A stretch of DNA of 64,000 nucleotides from NCBI RefSeq assembly GCF_964253025.1, contig NZ_CAXUQC020000001.1:4216001-4280000 (forward strand), given 5' to 3'. This document shows, in pieces, positions 1 through 8,391 of the stretch. This DNA comes from Rhizobacter sp964253025 (GTDB lineage Bacteria > Pseudomonadota > Gammaproteobacteria > Burkholderiales > Burkholderiaceae_C). The notes beneath the pieces are model-generated. The model did not search any database. It was not told the origin of the DNA and saw only the letters and a list, made by a program, of their open reading frames with translations. Numbering within the stretch: position 1 is the stretch's first letter; every line of letters starts with the position of its first letter. The position numbers and the translations under genes are program-made.

Positions 1-431
1 CGAGCTACAACCGGGTGGCCCTCATCACCGGCGAGGTGCCCAACGAGACCGATCGCGCCGCCGCCGAGCAGGCCGTGGCCCGCCTCGACAACGTGCGCTC
101 GACCGTCAACGAACTCGCCGTCACCTTCTCGAGCTCGCTCACCAACCGGTCGAACGACGTGCTGCTGGCCACCAAGGTCAAGGCCACGTTCGCAGACGCC
201 GGCGACCTCTCGGCAAATGCCTTCAAGGTCGTGACCGAGCGGGGCATCGTCTACCTGATGGGCCGCGTGACCGAGGCGGAAGCCAATCGCGCCGTCGACC
301 TGACGAGCCGCATCCGTGGGGTGCAGAAGGTGGTCCGCGTGTTCGAGATCGTCAGCGAAACCGATCTGGCGACCTTGCAGCCGCAAGGCGCACCGAGCAA
401 CAACGCCAAGCCGGCCAGCAACAAGCCCTGA
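1..431 (+). CDS. BON-domain protein, DolP/OsmY-like (5' end outside window)
   Basis: The reading frame is open from the window edge, so the N-terminus (where a lipoprotein signal would lie) is missing. The visible 143 residues hold the end of one BON domain and a complete second one, with the typical alternation of a long helix and the strand motif ERGIVYLMGRVTEAEA, then a Pro/Asn/Ser-rich tail (about 20 residues). Two-BON lipoproteins of this type (DolP/YraP) sit in the outer membrane and support envelope integrity. The DolP assignment is inferred from the paired BON layout; OsmY is the alternative. No clear terminator follows. Confidence 0.75.
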   Translation, partial: SYNRVALITGEVPNETDRAAAEQAVARLDNVRSTVNELAVTFSSSLTNRSNDVLLATKVKATFADAGDLSANAFKVVTERGIVYLMGRVTEAEANRAVDLTSRIRGVQKVVRVFEIVSETDLATLQPQGAPSNNAKPASNKP

Positions 432-553
432 GGCACGAGGGCGGCACCGGCCGGGAGGCCGGGCCGCTCAGGATGCGGCATGGAAGCGCCGGGCGACAGC
501 CCGAATGGATCGGGCCGGGGCCGCGGCGCCTGCTTTGGGCGCCGGCGCGACGC

Positions 554-1447
554 TCAGCCGAGCCGCTTGATCAGGCTCGAGGTGTCCCAGCGCCCGCCCC
601 CGAGGGCCTGCACATCCCCATAGAACTGGTCGACGAGCGCCGTCACCGGCAGGCGCGCGCCGTTGCGCTGGGCTTCCGCCAGCACGAGACCCAGGTCCTT
701 GCGCATCCAGTCGACCGCGAAGCCGAAGTCGAACTTGCCGTCGACCATGGTCGGGCCGCGGTTGTCCATCTGCCAGCTCTGGGCGGCACCCTTGCCGATC
801 ACCTCCAGCACGGCCTTCATGTCGAGGCCGGACTTCTGCCCGAAGGCAATGGCCTCGGCCAGGCCCTGGACGAGACCGGCGATGCAGATCTGGTTCACCA
901 TCTTCGCCAGTTGCCCGGCGCCGCTCTCGCCCAGCAAGGTGACGGCCTTGGCAAACGCCAGCACCACCGGCCGGACGCTGTCGAAGGCCGCGGCCTCACC
1001 GCCGCACATCACCGTGAGCGCACCATTGATGGCGCCCACATTGCCGCCGGACACCGGCGCGTCGATGAAGACGACGCCTCGCGCGCGACCCGCGGTCGAC
1101 AGCTCCCGTGCGACTTCAGCCGAGGCGGTGGTGTGGTCCACGAAGATGCTGCCGGCGGCCATGCCCGCGAAGGCGCCTTCCGGGCCAGCGACCACCTGGC
1201 GAAGGTCGGCGTCGTTGCCCACGCAGGCGAAGACGATCTCCGCGCCGCGAGCGGCCGCTTCGGGGGTAGCGGCCTGCTGCCCGCCGTATTCGGCGACCCA
1301 TTGGGCCGCCTTGGCTGGCGTGCGGTTGTAGACGGTGACCTGGTGGCCGGCGCGGGCGAGGTGGCCGGCCATCGGATAGCCCATGACGCCCAGGCCGAGG
1401 AAGGCCACGCGGCGCGCGGGAACGGAGTCGTACGTGCGGGTGCTCAT
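554..1447 (-). CDS. NAD(P)-dependent 3-hydroxyisobutyrate dehydrogenase-family oxidoreductase
   Basis: This 297-residue protein has an N-terminal Rossmann fold with GLGVMG at residues 18-23, the family substrate-binding motif DAPVSGG at 129-135, and the catalytic Lys in GAGQLAKMVNQ (K182), all typical of beta-hydroxyacid dehydrogenases (3-hydroxyisobutyrate, tartronate semialdehyde or glyoxylate/succinic semialdehyde reductases). The substrate cannot be told from sequence. The ATG shares one base with the stop of pilU (TGATG), so it is probably translated from the pilT-pilU transcript although its metabolic role is unrelated. The frame stays open far upstream inside pilU; that part is a shadow, and the Rossmann fold places the start at 1447. 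Confidence 0.88.
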   Translation of the reverse strand: MSTRTYDSVPARRVAFLGLGVMGYPMAGHLARAGHQVTVYNRTPAKAAQWVAEYGGQQAATPEAAARGAEIVFACVGNDADLRQVVAGPEGAFAGMAAGSIFVDHTTASAEVARELSTAGRARGVVFIDAPVSGGNVGAINGALTVMCGGEAAAFDSVRPVVLAFAKAVTLLGESGAGQLAKMVNQICIAGLVQGLAEAIAFGQKSGLDMKAVLEVIGKGAAQSWQMDNRGPTMVDGKFDFGFAVDWMRKDLGLVLAEAQRNGARLPVTALVDQFYGDVQALGGGRWDTSSLIKRLG

Positions 1448-2583
1448 CAGACGATCGTCAGGTGTTCGGTGCCGGCGGCGAGGTCGCTCGAGCGGGCGCG
1501 GTTGCTGTTGAGCTTGATCTGCAGGCGCAGGTCGTTCACCGAGTCGGCGTTGCGCAACGCGTCTTCGTAGGTGACGAGCTGGTTCTCGTAGAGGTCGAAC
1601 AGGGCCTGGTCGAAGGTCTGCATGCCCAGCTCGCGCGACTTCTTCATGATCTCCTTGATCTCGCTGACCTCGCCCTTGAAGATCAGGTCGGAAATCAGCG
1701 GCGTGTTGAGCAGGATCTCCACGGCAGCGATCCGGCCCTTGCCTTCCTGGCGCGGCAGCAGGCGCTGCGAGACGAGCGACTTCAGGTTCAGCGAGAGGTC
1801 CATCAGCAGCTGGGCGCGGCGCTCTTCGGGGAAGAAGTTGATGATCCGGTCGAGGGCCTGGTTGGCGCTGTTGGCGTGCAAGGTGGCCATGCACAGGTGG
1901 CCGGTCTCGGCGAAGGCCACCGCGTGCTCCATGGTCTCGCGGTCGCGGATCTCGCCCATCAGAATGACGTCGGGTGCCTGACGAAGCGTGTTCTTCAGGG
2001 CCTGAGCCCAACCTTCGGTGTCGAGGCCCACCTCGCGCTGCGTCACGATGCAGTTCTTGTGCGGGTGCACGAACTCCACCGGGTCCTCGATGGTGATGAT
2101 GTGGCCGTAGGTGTTCTCGTTGCGGTAGTCGACCATCGCGGCGAGCGACGTGCTCTTGCCGGAGCCGGTGGCGCCGACGAAGATCACCAGGCCCCGCTTG
2201 GTCATCGTGACGTCCTTGAGCACCTGCGGCAGGTTCAGGCCGTCGATGGTGGGCAGCGTCTGCGGGATGGTCCGCAGCACGAGGCCGATGTTGCCCTGCT
2301 GCACGAAGGCGTTCACCCGGAAGCGGCCGATGCCCTGCGGGGAAATCGCGAAGTTGCACTCCTTGGTCCGCTCGAATTCGGCCGCCTGCTTGTCGTTCAT
2401 CACCGAGCGCGCGAGCGCGATGGTGTGCTGGCCCGTCAAGGGCTGCGGGGACACCTTGGTGACCTTGCCGTCCACCTTGATGGCGGGCGGGAAGTCGGCC
2501 GTCAGGAACAGGTCGGAGCCGTTGCGCGAGACCATCAGCCGCAGCAGGTCATTGACGAATTTGGAGGCCTGGTCTCTTTCCAT
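1447..2583 (-). CDS. pilU: PilU, type IV pilus retraction ATPase (accessory)
   Basis: 378 residues, the usual PilU length. It has the PilT-family N-terminal PAS-like part, Walker A GATGSGKST at 137-145, the Asp-box ITIEDPVEF around 163-171, Walker B ending in GEIRD at 210-214, and a His box (ETGHLCMATLHANSA). It lacks the AIRNLIRE motif of PilT and has the longer PilU C-terminus. PilU works with PilT at the cytoplasmic base of type IV pili to power retraction under load. It lies downstream of pilT and of a cyclic-nucleotide-binding protein gene, 18 bp from the latter, on the same strand, which suggests one twitching-motility operon. Confidence 0.95.
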   Translation of the reverse strand: MERDQASKFVNDLLRLMVSRNGSDLFLTADFPPAIKVDGKVTKVSPQPLTGQHTIALARSVMNDKQAAEFERTKECNFAISPQGIGRFRVNAFVQQGNIGLVLRTIPQTLPTIDGLNLPQVLKDVTMTKRGLVIFVGATGSGKSTSLAAMVDYRNENTYGHIITIEDPVEFVHPHKNCIVTQREVGLDTEGWAQALKNTLRQAPDVILMGEIRDRETMEHAVAFAETGHLCMATLHANSANQALDRIINFFPEERRAQLLMDLSLNLKSLVSQRLLPRQEGKGRIAAVEILLNTPLISDLIFKGEVSEIKEIMKKSRELGMQTFDQALFDLYENQLVTYEDALRNADSVNDLRLQIKLNSNRARSSDLAAGTEHLTIV

Positions 2584-2601
2584 GGTGTTTCCTGGGAATG
2601 T

Positions 2602-3252
2602 TCAATTGCTGGACAGCAAGGCGCTGAGCCGCGCGCTCACCTGGCGCAGCCGAAGCGAAAGCCGCCGCGACAGCGAGGCCAGCAAGGCCAGGCCCAGTCG
2701 CGGATCGTTCACGATCATCTCATCGAGGCGCTGCGCATCCACGACCGCGAGCGCGCAGGGCGTGAGGGTGGTGCAGGCGGAAAAGCGGGAGCCGGCGTCG
2801 AGCAGCGACATCTCGCCGAGCATGTCGCCGGCGCGCGCTTCAGCGAGGCGGGCCCGACCGCCCCACGGCTGCACCCGATCGACGGCGAGCGCGCCATCGA
2901 GCACGATCAGCATGTAGTCGCCCTGCTCGTCCTGGCCGATGACTTCCTGGCCAGCCGCCACGGTGACGAACTGCAGGTAGCGGCTCATCTTGAGGAGTTC
3001 GTCCCGGGACAGCGCCGCCACATGACGATCGGCGCTCCACAACCGGGTGAAGAGCGGCTCGGCCTCGGCACGGTCGAGCGGCTGGGCGCCGACCTGTTGC
3101 GCACGGGCCGCCCAGGTGGCGAGTTGCTGGCTGTCGTCGCCCCGCTCGAACTGCGTCGAGAAGAAGCCCGAGTCGGCAACGGAGTCGAGCTCGCCCGGGC
3201 CGCCCTTGTCGGGGCTGCGCTTCAGGCGGTCGAGCAGGTTCTTCAGCGCCAT
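2602..3252 (-). CDS. Cyclic nucleotide-binding domain protein between pilT and pilU
   Basis: 216 residues with one cNMP-binding domain at about 85-190. The phosphate-binding cassette is recognisable (GEMSLLDAGSRFSACTT, about 146-162) and keeps a Glu and an Arg in the positions that bind the cyclic phosphate and ribose. There is no DNA-binding helix-turn-helix and no membrane segment, so it is not a Crp-type regulator. The first 80 residues are polar and look like a linker or partner-binding region. The gene lies 53 bp after pilT and 18 bp before pilU, so it is probably co-expressed. A role in tying pilus retraction to a cyclic nucleotide signal is inferred from this position only; the ligand could be cAMP, cGMP or none. 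Confidence 0.88.
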   Translation of the reverse strand: MALKNLLDRLKRSPDKGGPGELDSVADSGFFSTQFERGDDSQQLATWAARAQQVGAQPLDRAEAEPLFTRLWSADRHVAALSRDELLKMSRYLQFVTVAAGQEVIGQDEQGDYMLIVLDGALAVDRVQPWGGRARLAEARAGDMLGEMSLLDAGSRFSACTTLTPCALAVVDAQRLDEMIVNDPRLGLALLASLSRRLSLRLRQVSARLSALLSSN

Positions 3253-3305
3253 CGGTCCGATTCCCACTGCCGTCGTCGCGCCAGGCGCCCGCCTCCCGCC
3301 GGGCG

Positions 3306-4349
3306 TCAGCCGGGGAAGTTCTCCGGCGTCTTGGCCTTGCCGCGCGCTTCGGCGGGCGAAATGATGTTGCGACGCACCAGCTCGGAGAGGTTCTGGTCGA
3401 GCGTCTGCATGCCCATGCTGTTGCCCGTCTGGATGGACGAGTACATCTGGGCGATCTTGTTCTCGCGGATCAGGTTGCGGATGGCCGGGGAGCCCAGCAT
3501 GATCTCGTGCGCGGCCACGCGGCCGCTGCCGTCCTTCAGCTTGCACAAGGTCTGCGAGATCACGGCCACGAGCGACTCCGACAGCATCGCACGCACCATC
3601 TCCTTTTCGGCCGCCGGGAACACGTCGACGATCCGGTCGACCGTCTTGGCGGCGCTCGAGGTGTGCAGGGTGCCGAACACCAGGTGGCCCGTCTCGGCCG
3701 CGGTCAGCGCGAGGCGGATGGTTTCCAGGTCCCGCATTTCGCCCACGAGGATGGCGTCCGGGTCTTCCCGCAGCGCCGAGCGCAGCGCGTTGGCGAAGCT
3801 CAGGGTGTGGGGGCCGACCTCGCGCTGGTTGACCAGGCACTTCTTCGATTCGTGCACGAACTCGATCGGGTCCTCGACGGTGAGCACGTGGCCGTACTCG
3901 TTCTCGTTGAGGTGGTTCACCATGCCCGCGAGGGTGGTCGACTTGCCCGAGCCGGTGGGGCCGGTCACGAGCACGAGCCCGCGCGGCTTCAACGACAGCT
4001 CGGCGAAGATCTTGGGCGCATTGAGCTGCTCGAGCGTCAGGATCTTCGAGGGAATGGTCCGGAACACCGCGCCGGCACCCCGGTTCTGGTTGAACGCGTT
4101 GACTCGGAAGCGGGCCAGGCCCTGGATCTCGAACGAGAAGTCGACTTCCAGCGTTTCTTCGTAGGCCTTGCGCTGGGAGTCGTTCATGATGTCGTAGACC
4201 ATCTCGTGCACCTGCTTGTGCTCGAGGGGATCGACGTTGATGCGACGCACGTCACCGTGCACACGGATCATCGGGGGCAGTCCGGCGGAGAGGTGAAGGT
4301 CGGAGGCCTTGTTCTTGACCGAGAACGCCAGCAGTTGGGTGATGTCCAT
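3306..4349 (-). CDS. pilT: PilT, type IV pilus retraction ATPase
   Basis: 347 residues, the normal PilT length. Walker A GPTGSGKST lies at 130-138, followed by the Asp box (TVEDPIEFVH), Walker B (DAILVGEMRD), the His box (ETGHLVFGTLHTSSA) and the PilT-specific C-terminal motif close to AIRNLIRENK that is needed for retraction. This hexameric ATPase depolymerises type IV pili for twitching motility and DNA uptake. The start at 4349 gives the canonical MDITQLLAFSVKNKASDLH N-terminus; the longer open frame upstream runs into the divergent yggS gene and is not used. It heads the pilT-cNMP-pilU group and shares a 75-bp divergent spacer with yggS. Confidence 0.97.
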   Translation of the reverse strand: MDITQLLAFSVKNKASDLHLSAGLPPMIRVHGDVRRINVDPLEHKQVHEMVYDIMNDSQRKAYEETLEVDFSFEIQGLARFRVNAFNQNRGAGAVFRTIPSKILTLEQLNAPKIFAELSLKPRGLVLVTGPTGSGKSTTLAGMVNHLNENEYGHVLTVEDPIEFVHESKKCLVNQREVGPHTLSFANALRSALREDPDAILVGEMRDLETIRLALTAAETGHLVFGTLHTSSAAKTVDRIVDVFPAAEKEMVRAMLSESLVAVISQTLCKLKDGSGRVAAHEIMLGSPAIRNLIRENKIAQMYSSIQTGNSMGMQTLDQNLSELVRRNIISPAEARGKAKTPENFPG

Positions 4350-4424
4350 GTGTCTCTGGGAGCCGAAGGGGTGGTGCAGCGGAGGGGGGCGTACGCCCGT
4401 CCGATGAGATAGGCTCGCGGGATT

Positions 4425-5126
4425 ATGGCGACGATTGCAGAGAACATACAACAAGTGCACAGGCGCATCACACGCGCCTGTGCACTGGCACAACGGCCCG
4501 TGCAAAGCGTCACGTTGCTAACCGTAAGCAAAACTTACAGCGCGGACGCGGTTCGCGAAGCCGTTGCCGCCGGCGAGCACCGGTTCGGCGAAAACTACGT
4601 GCAGGAGGGGCTCGACAAGATCGACGCACTCATCGAGCTGCGCGAACAACTGGAATGGCACCTCATCGGGCCGCTGCAGAGCAACAAGACGCGGCTGGTC
4701 GCCTCCCAATTCGACTGGGTCCACACCGTGGACCGCCTGAAGATCGCGCAGCGCCTGTCGGAGCAGCGCCCCGCCGAGTTGCTGCCGCTTCAGGTCTGTC
4801 TGCAGGTCAACACCAGCGGCGAAGCTGCCAAGCACGGCCTCACACCGGACGAACTGCCGGCCGTGGCCCACGCGGTTGCGGCCCTGCCGCGGCTGCGGCT
4901 GCGCGGCCTGATGGCCATACCGGAGCCCACGGATGACGTGGCGGCGCAGCGGCGCGCGCATCGGCATCTGCACGACCTGATGGCGGCACTGGTCGCCGAC
5001 GGGCTGCCGCTGGACACCCTGTCCATGGGCATGACGGCCGACCTGGAGTCCGCCATCCTCGAAGGCGCCACCATCGTGCGGGTCGGCACCGCCATCTTCG
5101 GGCCGCGGCCTCAGGCCGCCCGCTGA
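4425..5126 (+). CDS. YggS/PLPBP family pyridoxal-phosphate homeostasis protein
   Basis: 233 residues, one alanine-racemase-like TIM barrel without the second racemase domain. The PLP-binding Lys is K36 in TVSKTY; the motifs HLIGPLQSNK, SMGMTADLESAI (phosphate binding) and VRVGTAIFG at the C-terminus are those of YggS/PLPBP. These proteins bind PLP and keep B6 and amino-acid pools balanced, without known catalysis. The association of yggS next to pilT and proC is common in proteobacteria, and proC is close by here too. Its 3' end overlaps the convergent tautomerase gene by 16 bp. Confidence 0.94.
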   Translation: MATIAENIQQVHRRITRACALAQRPVQSVTLLTVSKTYSADAVREAVAAGEHRFGENYVQEGLDKIDALIELREQLEWHLIGPLQSNKTRLVASQFDWVHTVDRLKIAQRLSEQRPAELLPLQVCLQVNTSGEAAKHGLTPDELPAVAHAVAALPRLRLRGLMAIPEPTDDVAAQRRAHRHLHDLMAALVADGLPLDTLSMGMTADLESAILEGATIVRVGTAIFGPRPQAAR

Positions 5127-5506
5127 TAGCGCGCTTCCTGGGTGCGTCCGCCGTAGCCATAGGCGGCCGCGCGCAGATCGGCGACGTGCACGTAGGAATG
5201 TTCGGCCACCGGCCCCAGCAAGCGGGCCATGCTCTGGTGCACCGCGGCCAGGTAGGCCGCCTTCTCCGCCTTGGTGTTGGTCTCATCGGTGATGGACACG
5301 AGCCAGTGGTAGCTGCGCTCGGGGCCGCCTGACAATGCGCGTCCGGCGACGAACCAGCGCGCCGGGGCAATGAAGTCGACCACGACGGCGGTCAGCGCGG
5401 CATCCTTGCCAAGCAGTCGGGATGTCAATGCGACCGCCTCGGATGCCACCTCGGCGGCAAGGTGGTCATCCGGTTCGCCGGAAAGCTGGATGTGCAGGTA
5501 GGGCAT
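5111..5506 (-). CDS. Tautomerase-superfamily protein
   Basis: 131 residues. After removal of the initiator Met the N-terminal residue is Pro (MPYLHIQLSG), the hallmark of the tautomerase superfamily, where Pro-1 is the catalytic base. The length is that of the CHMI/cis-CaaD-like or fused-repeat types rather than the 62-residue 4-oxalocrotonate tautomerase. A second half resembles the beta-alpha-beta repeat (YLAAVHQSMARLLG). The substrate is unknown. A divergent LysR-type gene starts 111 bp upstream, and a palindrome lies in the spacer, so the LysR protein is the likely regulator of this gene. Confidence 0.8.
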   Translation of the reverse strand: MPYLHIQLSGEPDDHLAAEVASEAVALTSRLLGKDAALTAVVVDFIAPARWFVAGRALSGGPERSYHWLVSITDETNTKAEKAAYLAAVHQSMARLLGPVAEHSYVHVADLRAAAYGYGGRTQEARYQRAA

Positions 5507-5585
5507 GTCGACTCCTTGGGTGAGTGCCCCATGCGACTCACAGGGCTGAAGGCACTGTAGGCTTGGCACCCTCCGCCAACAATCG

Positions 5586-5608
5586 CGATGAATTCATGCG
5601 ATTCATCG
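5586..5608. promoter_or_regulatory. Inverted repeat, candidate LysR operator
   Basis: Two perfect 8-base arms, CGATGAAT (5586-5593) and ATTCATCG (5601-5608), flank a 7-base spacer, and the left arm plus spacer also forms the 10-base palindrome ATGAATTCAT. It lies between the divergent tautomerase and LysR genes, just before the preferred LysR start at 5618. LysR-type regulators usually bind such T-N11-A dyads in a divergent spacer and control both genes. Binding is inferred. Confidence 0.55.
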
Positions 5609-5617
5609 ACAGCCCGA

Positions 5618-6484
5618 ATGAATGACCTCGACCCCCTCTGGCTGCGCAGCTTCGTGGCCATCGCCGAGTGCGGCTCCGTGACCGCAGCGGCGCGCAAGGT
5701 GCACCGGACCCAGTCAGCGGTGAGCGGGCACCTGAAGCAGCTCGAGTCAAGCCTGGGCGCCGCGCTGGCCACGCGCACCACCCGGCAACTGGCCCTCACG
5801 GCGGAAGGTGAGCGGCTTCTGCCGGTGGCTCGCCGCCTGCTCGGCTTGCAGGACGAGGCGCGCGCCACCGTGCGCTCCCAAGGCCCGGCACGGCCGTGGC
5901 GCATCGGGCTGAGCGAGTATTTCGTGCCCGCCCGGCTGTCGGCGCTGCTCGGGCTGCTGCGTCACCACACCGGGCCGGCCGGCATGGAGGTGCTCTGGAG
6001 TGCGTCCGCCCACCTCGAGCAGCTGTGGCAGCAAGGCGAGGTTGACCTCGCCGTCATCACGAGCACCTCGCCGCGACCGGAGGCGCGGCTGCTCCGCCGC
6101 GAACCGCTCGCATGGGTGGCCGGGGCCGGCCGACCGCCCGGGCCCGACCTGTCTGTGCCGCTCGTGCTGCTGGGCCCCGGCTGCCCGGTGCGGCAGATCG
6201 CCATCGACTCGCTGCAGCGCCGCGGCCGTGCCCACCACTTGCAGCTCGGCTGCAGCGGCGCCCATGGCGCCATTGCGGCACTCCGTGCCGGCTGGGGCGT
6301 CGGCTGCCTCAATGACGCGGCCATTCCGGAAGACCTGCACCGGCTCGCCAGCACCGACCCTCGCGGGTGGCCGAGTCCCGGCCGGCTGTCGTTCTACCTG
6401 CACGCCCGGCCCGAGCTGGAGGAGGCCGCCCGCGCCCTTGCACGCTGGGCACGCCCGGGAGCGACAGCTAAACTCGACGCATGA
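5618..6484 (+). CDS. LysR-type transcriptional regulator
   Basis: 288 residues. The winged helix-turn-helix is at about 5-65 (FVAIAECGSVTAAARKVHRTQSAVSGHLKQLE is the classical LysR signature), followed by a short substrate-binding domain of the periplasmic-binding fold. An upstream ATG at 5588 in the same frame would place the start inside the palindromic operator candidate, so 5618 is preferred; neither has a convincing ribosome-binding site. It is divergent from the tautomerase gene and its stop overlaps the proC start (ATGA). The effector is unknown. Confidence 0.88.
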   Translation: MNDLDPLWLRSFVAIAECGSVTAAARKVHRTQSAVSGHLKQLESSLGAALATRTTRQLALTAEGERLLPVARRLLGLQDEARATVRSQGPARPWRIGLSEYFVPARLSALLGLLRHHTGPAGMEVLWSASAHLEQLWQQGEVDLAVITSTSPRPEARLLRREPLAWVAGAGRPPGPDLSVPLVLLGPGCPVRQIAIDSLQRRGRAHHLQLGCSGAHGAIAALRAGWGVGCLNDAAIPEDLHRLASTDPRGWPSPGRLSFYLHARPELEEAARALARWARPGATAKLDA

Positions 6485-7287
6485 ACACGATCGCATTCAT
6501 CGGCGGCGGCAACATGGCCAGCGCCATCATCGGCGGGCTGCTCAAGAGCGGCCGAGCCCCTGCGGACATCCTCGTGCTGGAGCCCAATGCGGACCAGCGT
6601 TCCCGGTTGCAGCGCGAGCTCGGCGTCATCACGCTCGAGGCCCCGGGATCGGTGCTGCAACGCGCCGACGTGGTCGTCTGGGCCGTCAAACCGCAGAGCT
6701 TCAAGGAGGCCGCCGAAGCCTGCCGCGCGCACGTCGAGCGTGGTCTCCAGTTCAGCGTGATGGCCGGCATTCGCAGTGACGCCATTGCGGCCGCCATCGG
6801 CTCGGAGCGCATCGTTCGCGCCATGCCGAATACGCCGGCCCTGATCGGCCAAGGCATCGCCGGCCTGTATGCCCGCCCTGCCGTCTCCGCCGACGAGCGC
6901 CGGGACGCCGAGCGCCTGCTGGCACCGACCGGTCGCACCCTGTGGGTCGACAACGAGGTCGATCTCGACGCCGTCACGGCCCTGTCGGGCTCGGGCCCTG
7001 CCTACGTGTTCTATTTCGTGGAGGCGATGGTGCAGGCGGCCGAGGACATGGGGCTGACGGCCGAGCAGGGCAAGCAGCTCGCACTCGCGACGTTCTCCGG
7101 TGCCACGGCCCTGGCGCAGGCCTCGACCGACAGCCCGGCCGTGCTGCGCGAACGTGTCACGTCGAAGGGCGGCACCACGTACGCTGCGCTCAGCACGCTG
7201 GAGGCCAGCGGCGTGAAAGCGGCCTTCGTGAAGGCCCTCAAGGCCGCTCAGCGCCGGGCCAACGAGCTGGGCAACGAGTTCGGCTGA
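6481..7287 (+). CDS. proC: Pyrroline-5-carboxylate reductase
   Basis: 268 residues, the usual ProC length. The N-terminal Rossmann motif is IGGGNMASAIIGG (about 6-18), then the C-terminal dimerisation domain with ALSGSGPAYVFYFVEA and the signature VTSKGGTT near the end. It performs the last step of proline synthesis, NAD(P)H-dependent reduction of 1-pyrroline-5-carboxylate, in the cytoplasm. The ATG overlaps the stop of the LysR gene. Its last 40 bp overlap the convergent diguanylate cyclase gene. Confidence 0.96.
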   Translation: MNTIAFIGGGNMASAIIGGLLKSGRAPADILVLEPNADQRSRLQRELGVITLEAPGSVLQRADVVVWAVKPQSFKEAAEACRAHVERGLQFSVMAGIRSDAIAAAIGSERIVRAMPNTPALIGQGIAGLYARPAVSADERRDAERLLAPTGRTLWVDNEVDLDAVTALSGSGPAYVFYFVEAMVQAAEDMGLTAEQGKQLALATFSGATALAQASTDSPAVLRERVTSKGGTTYAALSTLEASGVKAAFVKALKAAQRRANELGNEFG

Positions 7288-8351
7288 ACTGGCGGGCGCT
7301 CCGGCACGCAGCAGTTGCGGCCGGACAACTTGCCGCGGTAGAGCGCCTCGTCGGCGCGCGCCACCGCTTCGGCCACGTTCTCCCCCGGGCGCAAGCGGCT
7401 GACACCGAAGGTCATGGTGACCGGTTGGGGCGTGGGCCACACCGCGCTGGCGATGCGCTCGCGCACCCGGTCGGTGACCTCGAGCGCCGCCTCGAGCGAG
7501 GTGTCGGGCAACAGCATGAGGAACTCCTCGCCGCCCCAGCGCGCCACGGCGTCGACTTCCCGCAGCGAGCTGCACAGCGCGGAGGCCAGGATCATCAGCA
7601 CCTGGTCGCCGGTCTCGTGGCCGCTGCCGTCGTTGATGCGCTTGAAGTGGTCGACGTCCCCGAGAATGAAGCACGGTGCAGTGCCATCGCGGCGTCCGCG
7701 AGCCACTTCACCCGTCGCGAGTTCCAGCATGCGACGCCGGTTCGCCAGGCCGGTGAGGGGGTCGCTGGTGGCCAGCACCCGCAGGCGTGCTTCCGCTTCG
7801 CCCACTACCGCGAAGTACATGTGGGCGAAGTAGGCCAGCATGCCGAAGGTGGCCGCGACGTTGAAGATCCACACTGCCGCCTGGAGCCCGGGCGGCAGGG
7901 GATGGGACGGCAGGTTGTGGCGCCCGAAGAGATCGAGGGTGATGTAGAACGCCGTGAGCACCAGGGCCAGCACCACCTTGCTGGCGAGCCGGCTGCCCGG
8001 GCTCAGGAAGAGCAGGGGCGGGACCAGCACCAGGTAGTAGTGGAAGCCGGCGTCCCAGCCCACGACAACGGTCGCAAAGACCGCATGGGTGGGGATGATG
8101 AACCAGACCAGCGAGACGGCCAGTCGGTTGCGGCGGGTGCGCAGCAGCCAGGCAAAGACGCCCCACAACGCCACGATGGCCACGTTCGCCACGGCCAGCG
8201 TGTCGGCGCCCACCAGTTGCAGCATGAGCGCAAAGGCCGCATGGATGGCGACCGCGAGCGGTGCGACGTGCGCGATGACCTGCCAGTAGGAGCGCCCTCG
8301 GTAGGACGAGGGTGCGAAAAGCGGGGAGATCGACGAACTCGGGGGCGGCAT
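7248..8351 (-). CDS. Membrane-anchored diguanylate cyclase (GGDEF domain)
   Basis: 367 residues. The first 185 hold about five or six hydrophobic segments (roughly 26-47, 52-70, 78-97, 102-117, 124-142, 158-178), with no known sensor domain name recognised. A GGDEF domain follows, starting at ATSDPLTGLANRR and with the active-site motif GGEEF at 273-277; an RxxD inhibitory site (R264-D267) lies five residues before it. All the active-site residues needed to make c-di-GMP from two GTP are present, and product inhibition is expected. A start at 8405 would run into ubiA, so 8351 is chosen. Its 3' end overlaps proC by 40 bp. Confidence 0.92.
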   Translation of the reverse strand: MPPPSSSISPLFAPSSYRGRSYWQVIAHVAPLAVAIHAAFALMLQLVGADTLAVANVAIVALWGVFAWLLRTRRNRLAVSLVWFIIPTHAVFATVVVGWDAGFHYYLVLVPPLLFLSPGSRLASKVVLALVLTAFYITLDLFGRHNLPSHPLPPGLQAAVWIFNVAATFGMLAYFAHMYFAVVGEAEARLRVLATSDPLTGLANRRRMLELATGEVARGRRDGTAPCFILGDVDHFKRINDGSGHETGDQVLMILASALCSSLREVDAVARWGGEEFLMLLPDTSLEAALEVTDRVRERIASAVWPTPQPVTMTFGVSRLRPGENVAEAVARADEALYRGKLSGRNCCVPERPPVQPNSLPSSLARR

Positions 8352-8391
8352 GCGGTGCGGACAGTACGGGTCGCCGCATGACCGTGCAAGC

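Noticed and set aside
1448..2359. N-terminal extension of the oxidoreductase gene
   Set aside because: Lies wholly inside pilU in another frame; the Rossmann motif sits at the usual distance from 1447.
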